From: an uncultured Saprospiraceae bacterium
GTDB lineage: Bacteria > Bacteroidota > Bacteroidia > Chitinophagales > Saprospiraceae
Direction: 5' to 3'
Length of the DNA: 42,711 bases
Assembly (NCBI GenBank): GCA_938007965.1
Contig: CALLMH010000058.1
Location: 1 to 42,711, forward strand
Shown in pieces: positions 7,193-16,966 of the stretch. Numbering within the stretch: position 1 is the first letter of the stretch; each line of letters opens with the position of its first letter. The position numbers and the translations under genes are program-made. The notes under the pieces were generated by a model. That model saw only the letters and a program-made list of their open reading frames with translations. It made no database searches and had not been told where the DNA came from.

Positions 7193-8227
7193 ATGTCAAA
7201 AGAAAAAGAAGAAAAGCTAAAAGCGCTGAAGCTTACCGTTGACAAATTAGATAAGACATACGGTAAAGGAACAGTAATGAAACTTGGTGACAAACAAGTA
7301 GTGGAGACGGAAGTAATATCAACTGGTTCATTGGGATTAGACATTGCACTGGGTATAGGAGGATTTCCAAAAGGTAGGGTTGTAGAAATATACGGTCCTG
7401 AATCATCAGGAAAGACTACTTTAGCCATCCATGCTATAGCACAATGTCAGAAGGCAGGCGGTATTGCAGCATTCATAGATGCAGAGCACGCATTTGATAG
7501 ATTCTATGCTGAAGCCTTAGGTGTAAATACGGGAGATCTTCTCATCTCGCAACCAGATAATGGAGAGCAAGCATTAGAAATTGCAGAAAATCTTATTCGA
7601 TCAGGTGCGATAGATATCCTTGTGATTGATTCTGTAGCGGCACTTGTACCGAGAGCTGAGATAGAAGGAGAGATGGGAGATTCTAAGATGGGTCTCCAAG
7701 CAAGATTGATGTCACAGGCATTGAGAAAGCTTACAGGTACCATAGGTCGTACAGGATGTTGTTGTATTTTTATCAATCAATTGAGAGAGAAAATCGGTGT
7801 AATGTTCGGTAATCCTGAAACTACAACTGGTGGTAATGCACTTAAATTCTACGCGTCGGTAAGAATAGACATCAGAAGATCAGGTTCTGCCATCAAAGAT
7901 AAAGAAGGTAACGTCATGGGTAATGCCGTGAAGATGAAAGTGGTGAAGAATAAGCTTGCACCTCCATTCCGAATCGCTATGGCCGATATCATGTACGGAG
8001 AAGGTATATCCAAAATAGGTGAAATTTTAGATTTAGGCGTAGAGCAAGATGTAGTGGGTAAGAGTGGATCATGGTTCAGTTATGAAGGTACAAAAATTGC
8101 CCAAGGTAGAGAGGGAGCAAAAAGGTTCCTCAGAGACAATCCTGAGGTGACTGCAGAAATAGAGGGTAAAATCAGAGCCATCTATAATGATGAAGTTGAA
8201 GAGGTAAAGGAAACGAAAGAAGCCTAG
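7193..8227 (+). CDS. recA: Recombinase RecA
   Basis: A 344-aa RecA of normal length. It has Walker [10 protein letters not shown] (about residues 66-74), the FIDAEHAFD and Walker [24 protein letters not shown] blocks, loop L1/L2 segments ([55 protein letters not shown]) and an acidic C-tail ([14 protein letters not shown]). It catalyses ATP-dependent strand exchange and stimulates LexA-type cleavage. It ends in a strong terminator 34 nt downstream. No SOS box could be recognised by eye. Confidence 0.97.
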   Translation: MSKEKEEKLKALKLTVDKLDKTYGKGTVMKLGDKQVVETEVISTGSLGLDIALGIGGFPKGRVVEIYGPESSGKTTLAIHAIAQCQKAGGIAAFIDAEHAFDRFYAEALGVNTGDLLISQPDNGEQALEIAENLIRSGAIDILVIDSVAALVPRAEIEGEMGDSKMGLQARLMSQALRKLTGTIGRTGCCCIFINQLREKIGVMFGNPETTTGGNALKFYASVRIDIRRSGSAIKDKEGNVMGNAVKMKVVKNKLAPPFRIAMADIMYGEGISKIGEILDLGVEQDVVGKSGSWFSYEGTKIAQGREGAKRFLRDNPEVTAEIEGKIRAIYNDEVEEVKETKEA

Positions 8228-8261
8228 AGACGTCTATTTGAAGCAAAAGTTGAAAAATTAT

Positions 8262-8302
8262 AATAGGTGCAGTGTATTTGATGACACTGCGCCTATTTTT
8301 TT
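8262..8302 (+). terminator. Rho-independent terminator of recA
   Basis: AATAGGtGCAGTGT (8262-8275) pairs with ACACTGCgCCTATT (8284-8297) around an 8-nt loop and runs into T7. Confidence 0.9.
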
Positions 8303-8685
8303 AGATATATTCAGAGAATAAGGGTACATAGCCAATAAAGAGCGGGTTAGAAACACAAAAGGTTGAGCCTTAATCCTACTGAAAACATCACATTATGATG
8401 CTTCATATACCAAAATCAAATCTATAGTGGATAATAGTTACCTCTGTATTGATAAATCTATCTATATCTAGATTTATAATAATAATTTGAAATTAAATAA
8501 ATCTCCAAATCGCATACCGATGAGACGGACATTTCCAAAATATAAGCTTAATGAAATAGGAAGAATCAAAATTGGTTTTCATCTACATATAACTAGTGGT
8601 GAAGACTAATAAAATAAAGCCTTTCTAGCTCTGACATATTATCTTAATTCACTACCTTTGTGGCGAATTTAAAATATAAGGCAAT
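8303..8685. other. Intergenic region with the atp promoter
   Basis: No gene is supported. TACCTTTG at 8653-8660 is a perfect TAnnTTTG -7 element 26 nt before the atpB start, with a CTGAC (8631-8635) at roughly the -33 position. The remainder is AT-rich with no clear structure. Confidence 0.5.
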
Positions 8686-10044
8686 ATGTCTAGAAATATA
8701 TATTCAGCGCTGTTAATTTTTGCAGCAATCTTATTCTCGTTTCCAGCTATGGCTCAAGGTCATAATCATGATGGACATGACCATAGTGGACATGATCATT
8801 CTGGACACGATCACAGTGGACACCATCATAGTGGTCATGATCATAGTGGTCATGATCATGGATCTCATGATGGACATGACCATGCTGCACATGCAGATGG
8901 TGCGCACGGACCGAGTTGTGCACCACACGGAGATCACAAATATGATCCAGCTGCTACTGCCATCCATCACATCAGTGATGCGAATATCTGGAGCATCATG
9001 GAATATCCGATTCCGTTACCTATGATTTTAAAATCAGATGCAGGTTTAGATGTGTTTATGTCTAGTAAGTTTCACGTACACGCTGCTCACCATGAAGATG
9101 GACACTCATCATATAATGGATATGTAATGCACGAAGGAAGTGCATATAGAGTCAATCAAGCAGGGTTCCCAATGGAAGGTTCTGTAGATCACGGACCATT
9201 TACCCACGGTACTGAGATGGTAGATGGCAAAGAAAGAGACGTCAAATATGTATGTTATAAAGACACACCTTATAGAATAGAGCAAAGAACAACACTCGAC
9301 GGAGGAGTACTTGGCGGAGGCATCACAAACTTTTGGGATTTCTCACCTACGAAGAACGTAATCGCTATGTTTCTATCTAGTTTGATCTTATTTTTCTTAT
9401 TCAGAGGTGCTGCAAAAAAATATAAGTCAAACCCAGACAAAGCACCAAGTGGTCTACAGGGAATGCTGGAGACCATGGTCGTGTTCATCAGAGATGAAGT
9501 CGCTATTCCATTTATAGGAAAAGACAAATACATGAAGTTCTTTCCTTTTCTATTGTCATTATTCTTCTTCATCTTGGGTCTTAACCTATTCGGCCAGATT
9601 CCATTATTAGGAAGTGTAAACGCAACGGGTAATTTGACGATCACCGCAGTATTGGCGATAATCGTTCTGATTCTCGTGAGTTTAAATGGAAACTTGGATT
9701 ACTGGAAGCATATATTCTGGATGCCAGGAGTGCCTACATTTGTGAAGCCATTATTGGCTGTAGTAGAGGGTATGGGTATCTTTATCAAGCCACTGACATT
9801 GATGCTGAGGTTAGCGGGTAATATTTCTGCTGGTCACATTGCGATATTGAGTTTTATTGGCTTGATTTTCATTTTTGGAGATCTTTTCGGAGGTATTGGT
9901 AGTGGTATGGGATTAGCGGTAGCGACACCCCTTACATTATTTATGATGGCTATTGAGATTATTGTTGCATTTGTACAGGCATTTGTATTTACGATCTTGA
10001 CAGCTTCATACATTGGTGCGGCGACAGAAGATCACCATCATTAA
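8686..10044 (+). CDS. atpB: ATP synthase F0 subunit a, with histidine-rich N-terminal extension
   Basis: A 452-aa proton-channel subunit of F1F0-ATPase. The C-terminal roughly 240 residues hold the membrane helices and the conserved LTLMLRLAGNISAGHI, with the essential stator arginine. A cleavable signal peptide (MSRNIYSALLIFAAILFSFPAMAQ) and a roughly 150-residue periplasmic pre-domain precede it; extended AtpB forms are usual in Bacteroidota. Unusual here is residues 25-75, made of GHDHSGHDHSGH-type repeats plus further His, a likely divalent-metal-binding patch. First gene of atpB-atpE-atpF; it needs a periplasmic N-terminus. The start was chosen from the signal peptide and the promoter 26 nt upstream. 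Confidence 0.95.
   Translation: MSRNIYSALLIFAAILFSFPAMAQGHNHDGHDHSGHDHSGHDHSGHHHSGHDHSGHDHGSHDGHDHAAHADGAHGPSCAPHGDHKYDPAATAIHHISDANIWSIMEYPIPLPMILKSDAGLDVFMSSKFHVHAAHHEDGHSSYNGYVMHEGSAYRVNQAGFPMEGSVDHGPFTHGTEMVDGKERDVKYVCYKDTPYRIEQRTTLDGGVLGGGITNFWDFSPTKNVIAMFLSSLILFFLFRGAAKKYKSNPDKAPSGLQGMLETMVVFIRDEVAIPFIGKDKYMKFFPFLLSLFFFILGLNLFGQIPLLGSVNATGNLTITAVLAIIVLILVSLNGNLDYWKHIFWMPGVPTFVKPLLAVVEGMGIFIKPLTLMLRLAGNISAGHIAILSFIGLIFIFGDLFGGIGSGMGLAVATPLTLFMMAIEIIVAFVQAFVFTILTASYIGAATEDHHH
8773..8862 (+). repeat. Six 15-bp tandem repeats encoding GHDHS
   Basis: Six head-to-tail 15-bp units (8773, 8788, 8803, 8818, 8833, 8848) of the form GGACATGATCATAGT encode GHDHS variants in AtpB. The units differ mostly at third codon positions, so the repeat is old and kept at the protein level. 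Confidence 0.85.
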
Positions 10045-10299
<255 letters not shown>

Positions 10300-10333
10300 T
10301 TACTGGTCTCAAGACTGAATGTCAGAAGAAATA

Positions 10334-10378
10334 GAGAGAGCTAGCAATGCGGTTGGCGGAGCAGGCTTTCTCTTTTTT
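10334..10378 (+). terminator. Terminator-like hairpin inside the atp operon, between atpE and atpF
   Basis: GAGAGAGC (10334-10341) pairs with GCTTTCTC (10365-10372, one G-U pair) and is followed directly by six T. The 23-nt loop is long, so termination is likely partial. It would leave more atpE than atpF message, in line with the c-ring's copy number. Confidence 0.6.
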
Positions 10379-10447
10379 ACTTCTTTTTTTAAAATTAAAA
10401 ATATCAAACTCCCGTAAGGGACTAATAAATAGCAAAAAACTTAAAAT

Positions 10448-10960
10448 ATGTTTTTATTATTAGATTTTACACCGTTTCAGCCATCTCCAGGATTAGCAAT
10501 ATGGGGACTATTAATCTTCTTATTGTTTTGGGGTATTATGTCGAAGGTAGCTTTCGGCCCTATCGCCAATGCGCTACAAACAAGAGAGAATGACATCCAA
10601 AATGCTCTAGATTCTGCGAAGACAGCCAAAGAAGAGATGTCGAACCTGAAAGCAGAAAATGAGAAACTACTAGCAACAGCTAGAGAAGAAAGATCTCAAA
10701 TGCTCAAAGAGGCAAAAGATACAAAGAATCAAATCATCAATGATGCTAAAGAAACAGCGAAGTCTGAAGCTTCTAGGATTATGATCCAAGCCAATCAAGA
10801 TATCGAAAATTCTAAAAAAGCTGCCATGATGGAAGTAAAGAATGAAGTAGGTGCTATTGCAATAAGTATCGCTGAGAAAGTGATCAAAAAAGAATTAGCT
10901 GGTAATGCGGAGCATGAGAACTTCGTGAATGCTCTTGTAAAGGATGTAAACCTTAACTAA
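10448..10960 (+). CDS. atpF: ATP synthase F0 subunit b
   Basis: A 170-aa peripheral-stalk protein: an N-terminal membrane helix (PGLAIWGLLIFLLFWGIMSKVAFGPI) and a long charged coiled coil (LQTRENDIQNALDSAKTAKEEMSNLKAENEKL... to KVIKKELAGNAEHENFVNALVKDVNLN). Length and layout are normal. It begins 148 nt after atpE, behind the internal hairpin, and is followed by a terminator, so the delta, alpha and gamma subunit genes are not in this cluster. Confidence 0.95.
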   Translation: MFLLLDFTPFQPSPGLAIWGLLIFLLFWGIMSKVAFGPIANALQTRENDIQNALDSAKTAKEEMSNLKAENEKLLATAREERSQMLKEAKDTKNQIINDAKETAKSEASRIMIQANQDIENSKKAAMMEVKNEVGAIAISIAEKVIKKELAGNAEHENFVNALVKDVNLN

Positions 10961-11025
10961 TAATTCCTCTTACAAAGAATCAAAAATCCCCTCTGTAAAT
11001 AGTCAGGTGGGATAAGATATATAGA

Positions 11026-11059
11026 TGGTCTATAGCGTAAAGTTATAGGCCACTTTTTT
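11026..11059 (+). terminator. Terminator after atpF
   Basis: TGGtCTATA (11026-11034) pairs with TATAGgCCA (11044-11052) and is followed by CTTTTTT. It lies 66 nt after the atpF stop and closes the atp block. Confidence 0.8.
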
Positions 11060-11312
11060 GGATAGGGATATCGGGATATTCAGTAGATCTGAATATCCTT
11101 ATTTATATAGCCCTTCATTCCGCTTACTGCTGAATGAATACCCCGTTTACGCTTGATTTTACGTAAATACGAGGTAATAAATTTCAACCTAAACTTCCAC
11201 TCGCCGTTCGGGCTTTCATTTTTGGCTTGACCCAAAAACGAAACAAAAAACGAGTGTTTGCTAAACAAGCCATCTCTTATCTCAAGACTTTACCTGACTT
11301 TTAACGCTATTG

Positions 11313-11389
11313 GAATCACATTTTGACTAAACTTGCAAAACTCGCTTAAGCTCAGACAGTTGCAAGTTCTTAACGCCAAAATGAAATTC
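11313..11389. repeat. 77-nt imperfect palindrome
   Basis: Nested pairs: GAAT/ATTC and CATTTTG/CAAAATG (11313-11325 with 11377-11389), then ACTTGCAA/TTGCAAGT (11331-11338 with 11360-11367), and a palindromic apex GCTTAAGC. Such long cruciform sequences are typical of dispersed palindromic repeats; other copies outside the window would show whether it is mobile. Confidence 0.55.
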
Positions 11390-11579
11390 AAATACCTAAG
11401 CCAGCTAAGGTCGATTTAATTTCTGCCACAAATTAATGCTCCTTGTAAGTGATATAATTTTAATATTGTCCTTACTTCTGAATAACCCTATATCAGTAAT
11501 AACTAATATCCTTATTCCACAACAGTTTTTCTAACTACTTCTGAAAAGATACCTCGCTTATTCGATTGACTGTGACATT

Positions 11580-11945
11580 TTATCCTTTATTAATAGAATT
11601 CAGACTAGACTTCTTATAGTACCAAATCAAACCAATCAAGCATATTCCTAATCCAAAAAACTCTCTTACAAATTCGATAAATGGACTTTCGGCATGCATG
11701 GAACCTGTAATCGTAGGCAGACCATTAGTAATCCAAGAAATAACATCAGGAATGTACCAAAGCATAGAGATAATGTACACTCCACAAAGAATCAAAATCA
11801 GCTTCGAATCTCTCCTGCCTCGATCATATGAAATAGCCACCACCGCTGGAATTACATATACAGGAATCCATATGTAGAAATCGGGATCATTGTACTGAAC
11901 TGCGGCACAAAGAATATAGATGGCTGATATTACTTTATGAATCAT
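11580..11945 (-). CDS. TMEM220-family membrane protein
   Basis: A 121-aa integral membrane protein with four hydrophobic helices and the family hallmark AAVQYNDPDFYIWIPVY near the N-terminus, then 'GMLW'-like and 'REFFGLGICLIGLIWYY' segments. The family is widespread in bacteria and animals; its function is not known. It starts 27 nt downstream of the ABC exporter gene on the same strand, so they probably share a transcript. Confidence 0.8.
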   Translation of the reverse strand: MIHKVISAIYILCAAVQYNDPDFYIWIPVYVIPAVVAISYDRGRRDSKLILILCGVYIISMLWYIPDVISWITNGLPTITGSMHAESPFIEFVREFFGLGICLIGLIWYYKKSSLNSINKG

Positions 11946-11971
11946 CGATTGATAGATTTTATAATTACAGG

Positions 11972-13750
11972 TTATACCTCTTCACTTACATTCTGCTGGT
12001 CTAGCATCTCTTTGTAGTAACCACCGCTAGTGAGCAATTCTTCGTGTGTTCCTATCTCAGCGATCTGACCATCTTCCAAAACTAATATTTTATCAAACTC
12101 CATTAGATTATGGATACGATGAGTTATGATTATTGATGTTCTGTTTTTGAGTGCTACATTCAGGTACTGCATTATCTGCTGTTCCGTATCTGTATCCACC
12201 GCAGAGAGGCAATCATCTAGGATTACTATATGAGGATCTTTGATAAATGCTCTGGCTATAGATATGCGCTGTTTCTGCCCTCCGGATAGGGTAACACCCC
12301 GTTCTCCCATCATAGTCTGATATCCTTCGGGCAGTCCGATAATCTCATCGTGGATTGCAGCATGGGCTGCATATTTTTCAGTCTCTTTTTGGTCTACTTC
12401 TCCTATACCGAAGCTTATATTGTTGGCCACCGTATCAGAAAACAAGAATACATCTTGCGGGACATAACCTATTTTTCTACGAAGATTATCAAGGTTGATC
12501 GCTTTTACATTCTGATTGTCTATCATGATCTTTCCCTCGGTAACATCGTACATCCTAAGTATGAGATCTGCAATGGTTGATTTTCCAGAAGCGGTCTTTC
12601 CGATAACTGCCATTTTTTCACCTTTTTTGAGATGAAAAGATACATTTTTGAGGGCTTGTATACCTGTGTCAGGGTAGGTAAAACTTACTTGATCGAATCG
12701 AATATCCCCTTCAAGGTTTTCCGCCGAATATCCCGATCTGTCTAGTGTTGATTTTTCTTTGAGCAGCTCATTGATTCGTTGTTGCGAGGCTTCGGCTTGT
12801 TGTACGAGTGAGGCGATCCATCCTATAGATGTCACTGGCCAGGTCAGCATATTCACATAGATGATGAATTCTGCAATGTTTCCCGTTGTGATGTTTCCAG
12901 CGGCTACTTCTAACCCACCTACATATATTACGATAAGTGTACTAGCACTGATCAAGAATATCATCACAGGAAAGAAAAAGGCAGAAACTCTAGCCAAATC
13001 CAGCGATTTATTCTTAAAATCTTCACACTCTTCTTCAAAATATTCAGAAAACTGATTTTCTTTTACATAAGACTTTATTACTCGAATACCCGAATATACC
13101 TCCTGTGCAGTACTGGTCAATTGGGACAATTGTTTCTGGATCAGACTAGATCGAAAATTGATCTTACTACTTACATAATATATAGTGAGCGATAGCAATG
13201 GCAGCGGTATCAATGTATACAATGATAGTGTGACACTGACCTTAAACATAGCATAGATAGTTAGAGAAAACAGCGTCACCAGATTGATTCCGTATAGCAC
13301 TGCAGGTCCTATATACATCCTTACCTTGCTAACATCTTCCGAGATCCGAGACATGAAATCACCTGTCTTATTTCTTTTGAAATAGGCTAAGTCCATCATC
13401 TCCATATGTGTGAAAATCTCTTTTCTCAAGTCATATTCTATCAATCGAGACATCACAATGATGGTCTGCCTCATAAAATACATAAATATTCCTTTGAGTA
13501 TGCTGAAACCTATGACGACCGCTGCGAATAGAAGCAATGCCTCACCGAGCTCTGCGTATAATCCTTCCTGAAGACTCGCCTCTGCGCTTTTATAAGCCAA
13601 GATCTTATCCTGGACAAAATCCAAAGCTTCTCTTATTTTTTGTGGAATCAGTACTCCAAAATAATTGGATAGGGCTACAAATAGAATACCTAAGCCAAAT
13701 CGGACTCTGTATTTGTAAAAGTATTTATTTAAATGTTGAAGGTTTTTCAA
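11972..13750 (-). CDS. MsbA-like ABC exporter (fused membrane and ATPase domains)
   Basis: A 592-aa half-transporter. Residues 1-330 are a six-helix type IV exporter membrane domain with coupling segments (DLRKEIFTHMEMMDLAYFKRNKTGDFMSRISEDVSKVR). Residues 345-590 are the nucleotide-binding domain: Walker A GKTASGKST (about 385), Q-loop YVPQDVFLF, signature LSGGQKQR (about 487), Walker B HIVILDDCLSAVD (about 507) and switch His in IIITHR. It probably works as a homodimer flipping lipid or exporting a hydrophobic substrate; the substrate cannot be read from sequence. TMEM220 follows on the same strand. Confidence 0.92.
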   Translation of the reverse strand: MKNLQHLNKYFYKYRVRFGLGILFVALSNYFGVLIPQKIREALDFVQDKILAYKSAEASLQEGLYAELGEALLLFAAVVIGFSILKGIFMYFMRQTIIVMSRLIEYDLRKEIFTHMEMMDLAYFKRNKTGDFMSRISEDVSKVRMYIGPAVLYGINLVTLFSLTIYAMFKVSVTLSLYTLIPLPLLSLTIYYVSSKINFRSSLIQKQLSQLTSTAQEVYSGIRVIKSYVKENQFSEYFEEECEDFKNKSLDLARVSAFFFPVMIFLISASTLIVIYVGGLEVAAGNITTGNIAEFIIYVNMLTWPVTSIGWIASLVQQAEASQQRINELLKEKSTLDRSGYSAENLEGDIRFDQVSFTYPDTGIQALKNVSFHLKKGEKMAVIGKTASGKSTIADLILRMYDVTEGKIMIDNQNVKAINLDNLRRKIGYVPQDVFLFSDTVANNISFGIGEVDQKETEKYAAHAAIHDEIIGLPEGYQTMMGERGVTLSGGQKQRISIARAFIKDPHIVILDDCLSAVDTDTEQQIMQYLNVALKNRTSIIITHRIHNLMEFDKILVLEDGQIAEIGTHEELLTSGGYYKEMLDQQNVSEEV

Positions 13751-14222
13751 AAATATCTTTTCTATTTGATGGACAAATGTATAGATTAATACAAACTTAT
13801 AGGCTATTGAGTTGTAAGTAACATCAATTTATTACCGATGGCGCTTTAGTCGGTAGTAAAAGTCGATACACCTACGATATTGTTTGTATTGATAATGAGA
13901 GGATTTCAGTTTGCCGTTTTTCGAATTTAAAAATGGTGATTGGCTATGGTTATATAGCGATTAGTTAAATTAATAAGATCTAGCGAGATGGTAAAATATA
14001 GACGGACCCTTAATTTTGAAACCTTGCTTCTCGTAGTCTTTTTTATGGATGCTTTATCACATTTAAGTTGATAACCCTAGTGAGTTTTACTTTCGATTTG
14101 TTATAGGTATATTAAAGTCCTATCAGTAAAGTCTGTAAAATGTAATAGCCTAGATTTTATTGGCTACTATTTTAAAAAATGATTCAATACTTATTACATT
14201 GCGCACAACAATAATGTGTAGA
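13751..14222. other. Divergent intergenic region between the ABC exporter and folA
   Basis: No gene is seen. It contains a small inverted repeat TTACCGA/TCGGTA (13832-13838 with 13850-13855) and a possible -7 element TACTTTCG (14088-14095) reading towards folA. The rest is unremarkable AT-rich DNA. Confidence 0.35.
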
Positions 14223-14717
14223 ATGAATATTTCTTGTGTAGTAGCTGTAGCCAATAATAATGTAATAGGAAAAGACAATGATATCCCTTGGTATTTGCCC
14301 GCAGACCTTAAGTATTTCAAGAAGATAACGCTTGATCATCATATACTTATGGGGAGGAACTGCTACGAATCTATCGGTCGTCCTCTGCCCAAAAGAACCA
14401 ATGTGATAATAACCAGAGACCCGTTTTTTATTGCTAGTAATTGCCTCATTGCCCATAGTATCGAAGAAGCACTAGAGATGGCATATGACAATGGAGAAGA
14501 GGAAGCTATGATCATAGGCGGAGGTACCATATACGACCAGACCAAAGATCTATGGGACAAACTCTATATCACAGAAGTAGACCTAAATGTAGATGGGGAT
14601 ATATTTTTTCCTGAGATCGATTATTCGAAGTGGAATCTACAATCAGAAGAACCTCACCAACCCGATGATAAAAATGAACATTCGTATACTTTTAAAATGT
14701 ACGAACGGGTTCAATAA
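14223..14717 (+). CDS. folA: Dihydrofolate reductase
   Basis: A 164-aa DHFR that reduces dihydrofolate to tetrahydrofolate with NADPH. Family landmarks: SCVVAVANNNVIGKDNDIPWYLPADLKYFKKITLDHHILMGRNCYESIGRPLPKRTNVIITRD, the IIGGGTIYDQ nucleotide-binding turn, and the C-terminal hairpin YTFKMYERV. The acidic active-site residue is the Asp of 'DLKYFK' in the usual position. The frame is open upstream to a TTG at 14160, but the ATG at 14223 aligns with the family start (MNISCVVAVA). No thyA is seen nearby. Confidence 0.95.
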   Translation: MNISCVVAVANNNVIGKDNDIPWYLPADLKYFKKITLDHHILMGRNCYESIGRPLPKRTNVIITRDPFFIASNCLIAHSIEEALEMAYDNGEEEAMIIGGGTIYDQTKDLWDKLYITEVDLNVDGDIFFPEIDYSKWNLQSEEPHQPDDKNEHSYTFKMYERVQ

Positions 14718-14839
14718 ACTTAATGGAAGGATCAAATAGAGTATCTGTTAGATTCGTTTGAACATATAATAACTACTAAAATCAGATAATCGATTTTATA
14801 CTATACCTTACAATTGACAGGTAAAAAACTATTAAAGGA

Positions 14840-15892
14840 ATGGATCATTTAAAAATAAATCAGGAGATCGCGGAATCTTTAAAAAACTGGAAAGAAATAG
14901 TAAAAAAATATCAAGAACCGAATAACAAGAAAGCTGTCATCCAGCTATTGACGTCATTCTTACCTTACTTGGGGCTATGGGTGTTGATGTATTTTAGTCT
15001 CAATTGGTCAATATTAATAACCATCGGCCTAGGAATTATAAATGCCTTCTTTTTAGTGAGGATTTTTATTATCCAGCATGATTGTGGACATCAGTCGTTT
15101 ATGAAGTCCAAAAAGCTAAATAACATAGTCGGATATACATGTAGTGTATTTAGTGGTCTACCATATAAGTACTGGGCACGGGTACATAACTTCCACCACG
15201 CACATTCTGGTGTATTGGAGACGATAGATATCGGGGATATACCTACACTCACTGTCAATGAATTTCGCAAACTATCAAAGTGGGGAAAACTCAAATACAA
15301 GACCTGGAGAAATCCATTCGTCACTTTTGTAATAGCGCCAGCATACTATATAGGATTGTCCAATAGATTTCCAGTATTCAAGTTTAACAATTGGAAGAAA
15401 GAGGTTTGGAATCAATTTAAGAATAACATCCTTATCGTAGGTGTCTATGTATTGTTTGCTTATTTGCTTGGTTGGAAGCAGTTTTTATTCGTTCAGTTTT
15501 TTTTAGTTTTTGTCTTTGGTATCATCGCATTTTGGTTCTTTTATATCCAACATCAGCACGAGCATTCTTATAAGCAATGGAAAGACAACTGGAACTATGT
15601 AGTAAGTGCCATTAGAGGAAGTTCTTATTATAAATTGCCAAAAGTATTTCAGTGGATGACTGGAAATATAGGCATACATCATATACATCACCTAAGTAGT
15701 TTGATCCCGAATTATAATCTAGAAAAATGTATGCGCGAAAACACCATACTAAATAAGTACGTAACTGTAGTGACCTTTTGGGAAAGTCTCAAACTGATGT
15801 CAAACAAACTATGGGATGAAGAAAAACAAAAGATGATATCGTTCAGAGAATATTATCAAATGGAAAAAATGAGAATCAGAGCGATTGGATAA
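14840..15892 (+). CDS. Membrane fatty acid desaturase
   Basis: A 350-aa di-iron desaturase. Three histidine boxes are present: HDCGH (about 80-84), HNFHH (about 116-120) and HHIHH (about 279-283), with an additional QHQHEHS near 236. Four or more hydrophobic helices flank them. The HDCGH first box places it with omega-6/delta-12-type acyl-lipid desaturases that insert double bases-of-fluidity in membrane lipids (double bonds in acyl chains) using ferredoxin and O2. It stands alone between folA and the SDR gene. The exact regiospecificity is not deducible. Confidence 0.9.
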   Translation: MDHLKINQEIAESLKNWKEIVKKYQEPNNKKAVIQLLTSFLPYLGLWVLMYFSLNWSILITIGLGIINAFFLVRIFIIQHDCGHQSFMKSKKLNNIVGYTCSVFSGLPYKYWARVHNFHHAHSGVLETIDIGDIPTLTVNEFRKLSKWGKLKYKTWRNPFVTFVIAPAYYIGLSNRFPVFKFNNWKKEVWNQFKNNILIVGVYVLFAYLLGWKQFLFVQFFLVFVFGIIAFWFFYIQHQHEHSYKQWKDNWNYVVSAIRGSSYYKLPKVFQWMTGNIGIHHIHHLSSLIPNYNLEKCMRENTILNKYVTVVTFWESLKLMSNKLWDEEKQKMISFREYYQMEKMRIRAIG

Positions 15893-15969
15893 TTCGGACA
15901 TAGACCGAGCCACGAGAATTGTGTTGATACGAAGTGCGCACACTTTTATTAATCTCAATGCTCAAATAA

Positions 15970-16011
15970 ATGCAAAAAAAAATCTGCCCTGTTTTTCGCA
16001 GGTCAGATTAT
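15970..16011 (-). terminator. Terminator-like hairpin oriented to the minus strand
   Basis: AATCTG.CCTG faces CAGGtCAGATT around 15970-16010. On the minus strand the stem is followed by a run of nine T. No minus-strand gene is upstream of it, so it may work in both directions for the desaturase or be a leftover. Confidence 0.45.
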
Positions 16012-16134
16012 AAGGCGTCATAGGTGTTTATGAACGTGCTTAAATTATAAGGATGTAATTCTCATTGTTGTGGTTGAGACGTATGATTTTATAATAAGTC
16101 ACTTTTTTAAAAAAATAATAAATTATTTCATTAG

Positions 16135-16836
16135 ATGAATGCAGTAATAACAGGAAGTACAAAGGGCATAGGCAAGGCTATCGTTGATCTTTTAGTATCC
16201 AAGGGAATCAATGTGGCCATATGCTCAAGAAGTATTGAAGATGTAAATGAATGTATAAAAATACTTTCTGATAAAAATCCTAAAGTCCGTATCATAGGAA
16301 AGGCTGCAGACATGAGACAAAAAACAGAAGTGGCCTCATTTGCTGATTTCGTGCTTTCGGAATTTGAGTCTATAGATATTCTAGTGAATAATGCTGGTGT
16401 ATTCTTACCTGGCGAACTTACACAAGAAGAAGATGGAGCGCTAGAGCAGATGATAGAGACCAACTTGTATAGTGCCTATCATCTATCTAGAGCGCTAGTA
16501 CCTAATATGATCGCAAATGGTCACGGCCATATATTCAATATGTGCAGCATCGCTAGTAAAATAGCTTATCCTAATGGCGGATCATACAGCATTTCAAAAT
16601 TTGCATTGTTGGGCTTCTCCAAAGTCTTACGCGAAGAACTCAAAACCAAAAATATAAAAGTTACTTCCATCATGCCAGGTGCGACTTGGTCGGCGAGTTG
16701 GGCTGGGGTAGATCTACCAGAAAGTAGATTAATGCAAGCCGATGACATCGCTAAGATAGTATGGACGGCGCTAGAGATGAGCCCGTCTGCAGTTATTGAA
16801 GATATAACATTGAGACCCCAACTTGGTGATTTATAA
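16135..16836 (+). CDS. Short-chain dehydrogenase/reductase (SDR)
   Basis: A 233-aa classical SDR with Rossmann fold. It has the cofactor motif TGSTKGIG (7-14), the NNAG motif (about 84-87), catalytic Ser in FNMCSIAS, and the YxxxK motif YSISK (about 150-154), followed by MPGATWSASW. The substrate is unknown; the closest general description is an NAD(P)-dependent 3-ketoacyl or sugar-type oxidoreductase. The N-terminus starts directly with the first beta strand (MNAVITGSTKGIG), supporting this start. Confidence 0.92.
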   Translation: MNAVITGSTKGIGKAIVDLLVSKGINVAICSRSIEDVNECIKILSDKNPKVRIIGKAADMRQKTEVASFADFVLSEFESIDILVNNAGVFLPGELTQEEDGALEQMIETNLYSAYHLSRALVPNMIANGHGHIFNMCSIASKIAYPNGGSYSISKFALLGFSKVLREELKTKNIKVTSIMPGATWSASWAGVDLPESRLMQADDIAKIVWTALEMSPSAVIEDITLRPQLGDL

Positions 16837-16966
16837 TTAACACTTATTTTGTGTATTCGTGGGTATTCCGTTAAATATCAATTAAATATAGATTAGAGCT
16901 AATTATGGCTCATTATTTGAAGTATTTTTGACGACCATTTTATGCACCATTTAAATACAATCAAAT

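Larger units (their letters stand above)
10961..11579. other. Intergenic region with terminator and a large palindromic element
   Basis: No convincing gene. A minus-strand frame at 11080-11268 (62 aa, KHSFFVSFLGQAKNESPNGE..) has no recognisable domain and is probably part of a non-coding repeat. See the terminator at 11026 and the inverted repeat at 11313. Confidence 0.45.

Noticed and set aside
8520-8612. A 30-codon open frame (MRRTFPKYKLNEIG..) upstream of atpB
   Set aside because: Too short, no recognisable feature and too far from the atp start to be an atpI gene.
8720-9025. Overlapping frames across the His repeat of atpB on both strands
   Set aside because: They arise from the CAT/GAC-rich repeat (Met-Ile runs) and are not genes.
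11080-11268. 62-aa minus-strand frame
   Set aside because: No domain and no homology I can recognise; it sits in a probable repeat region.
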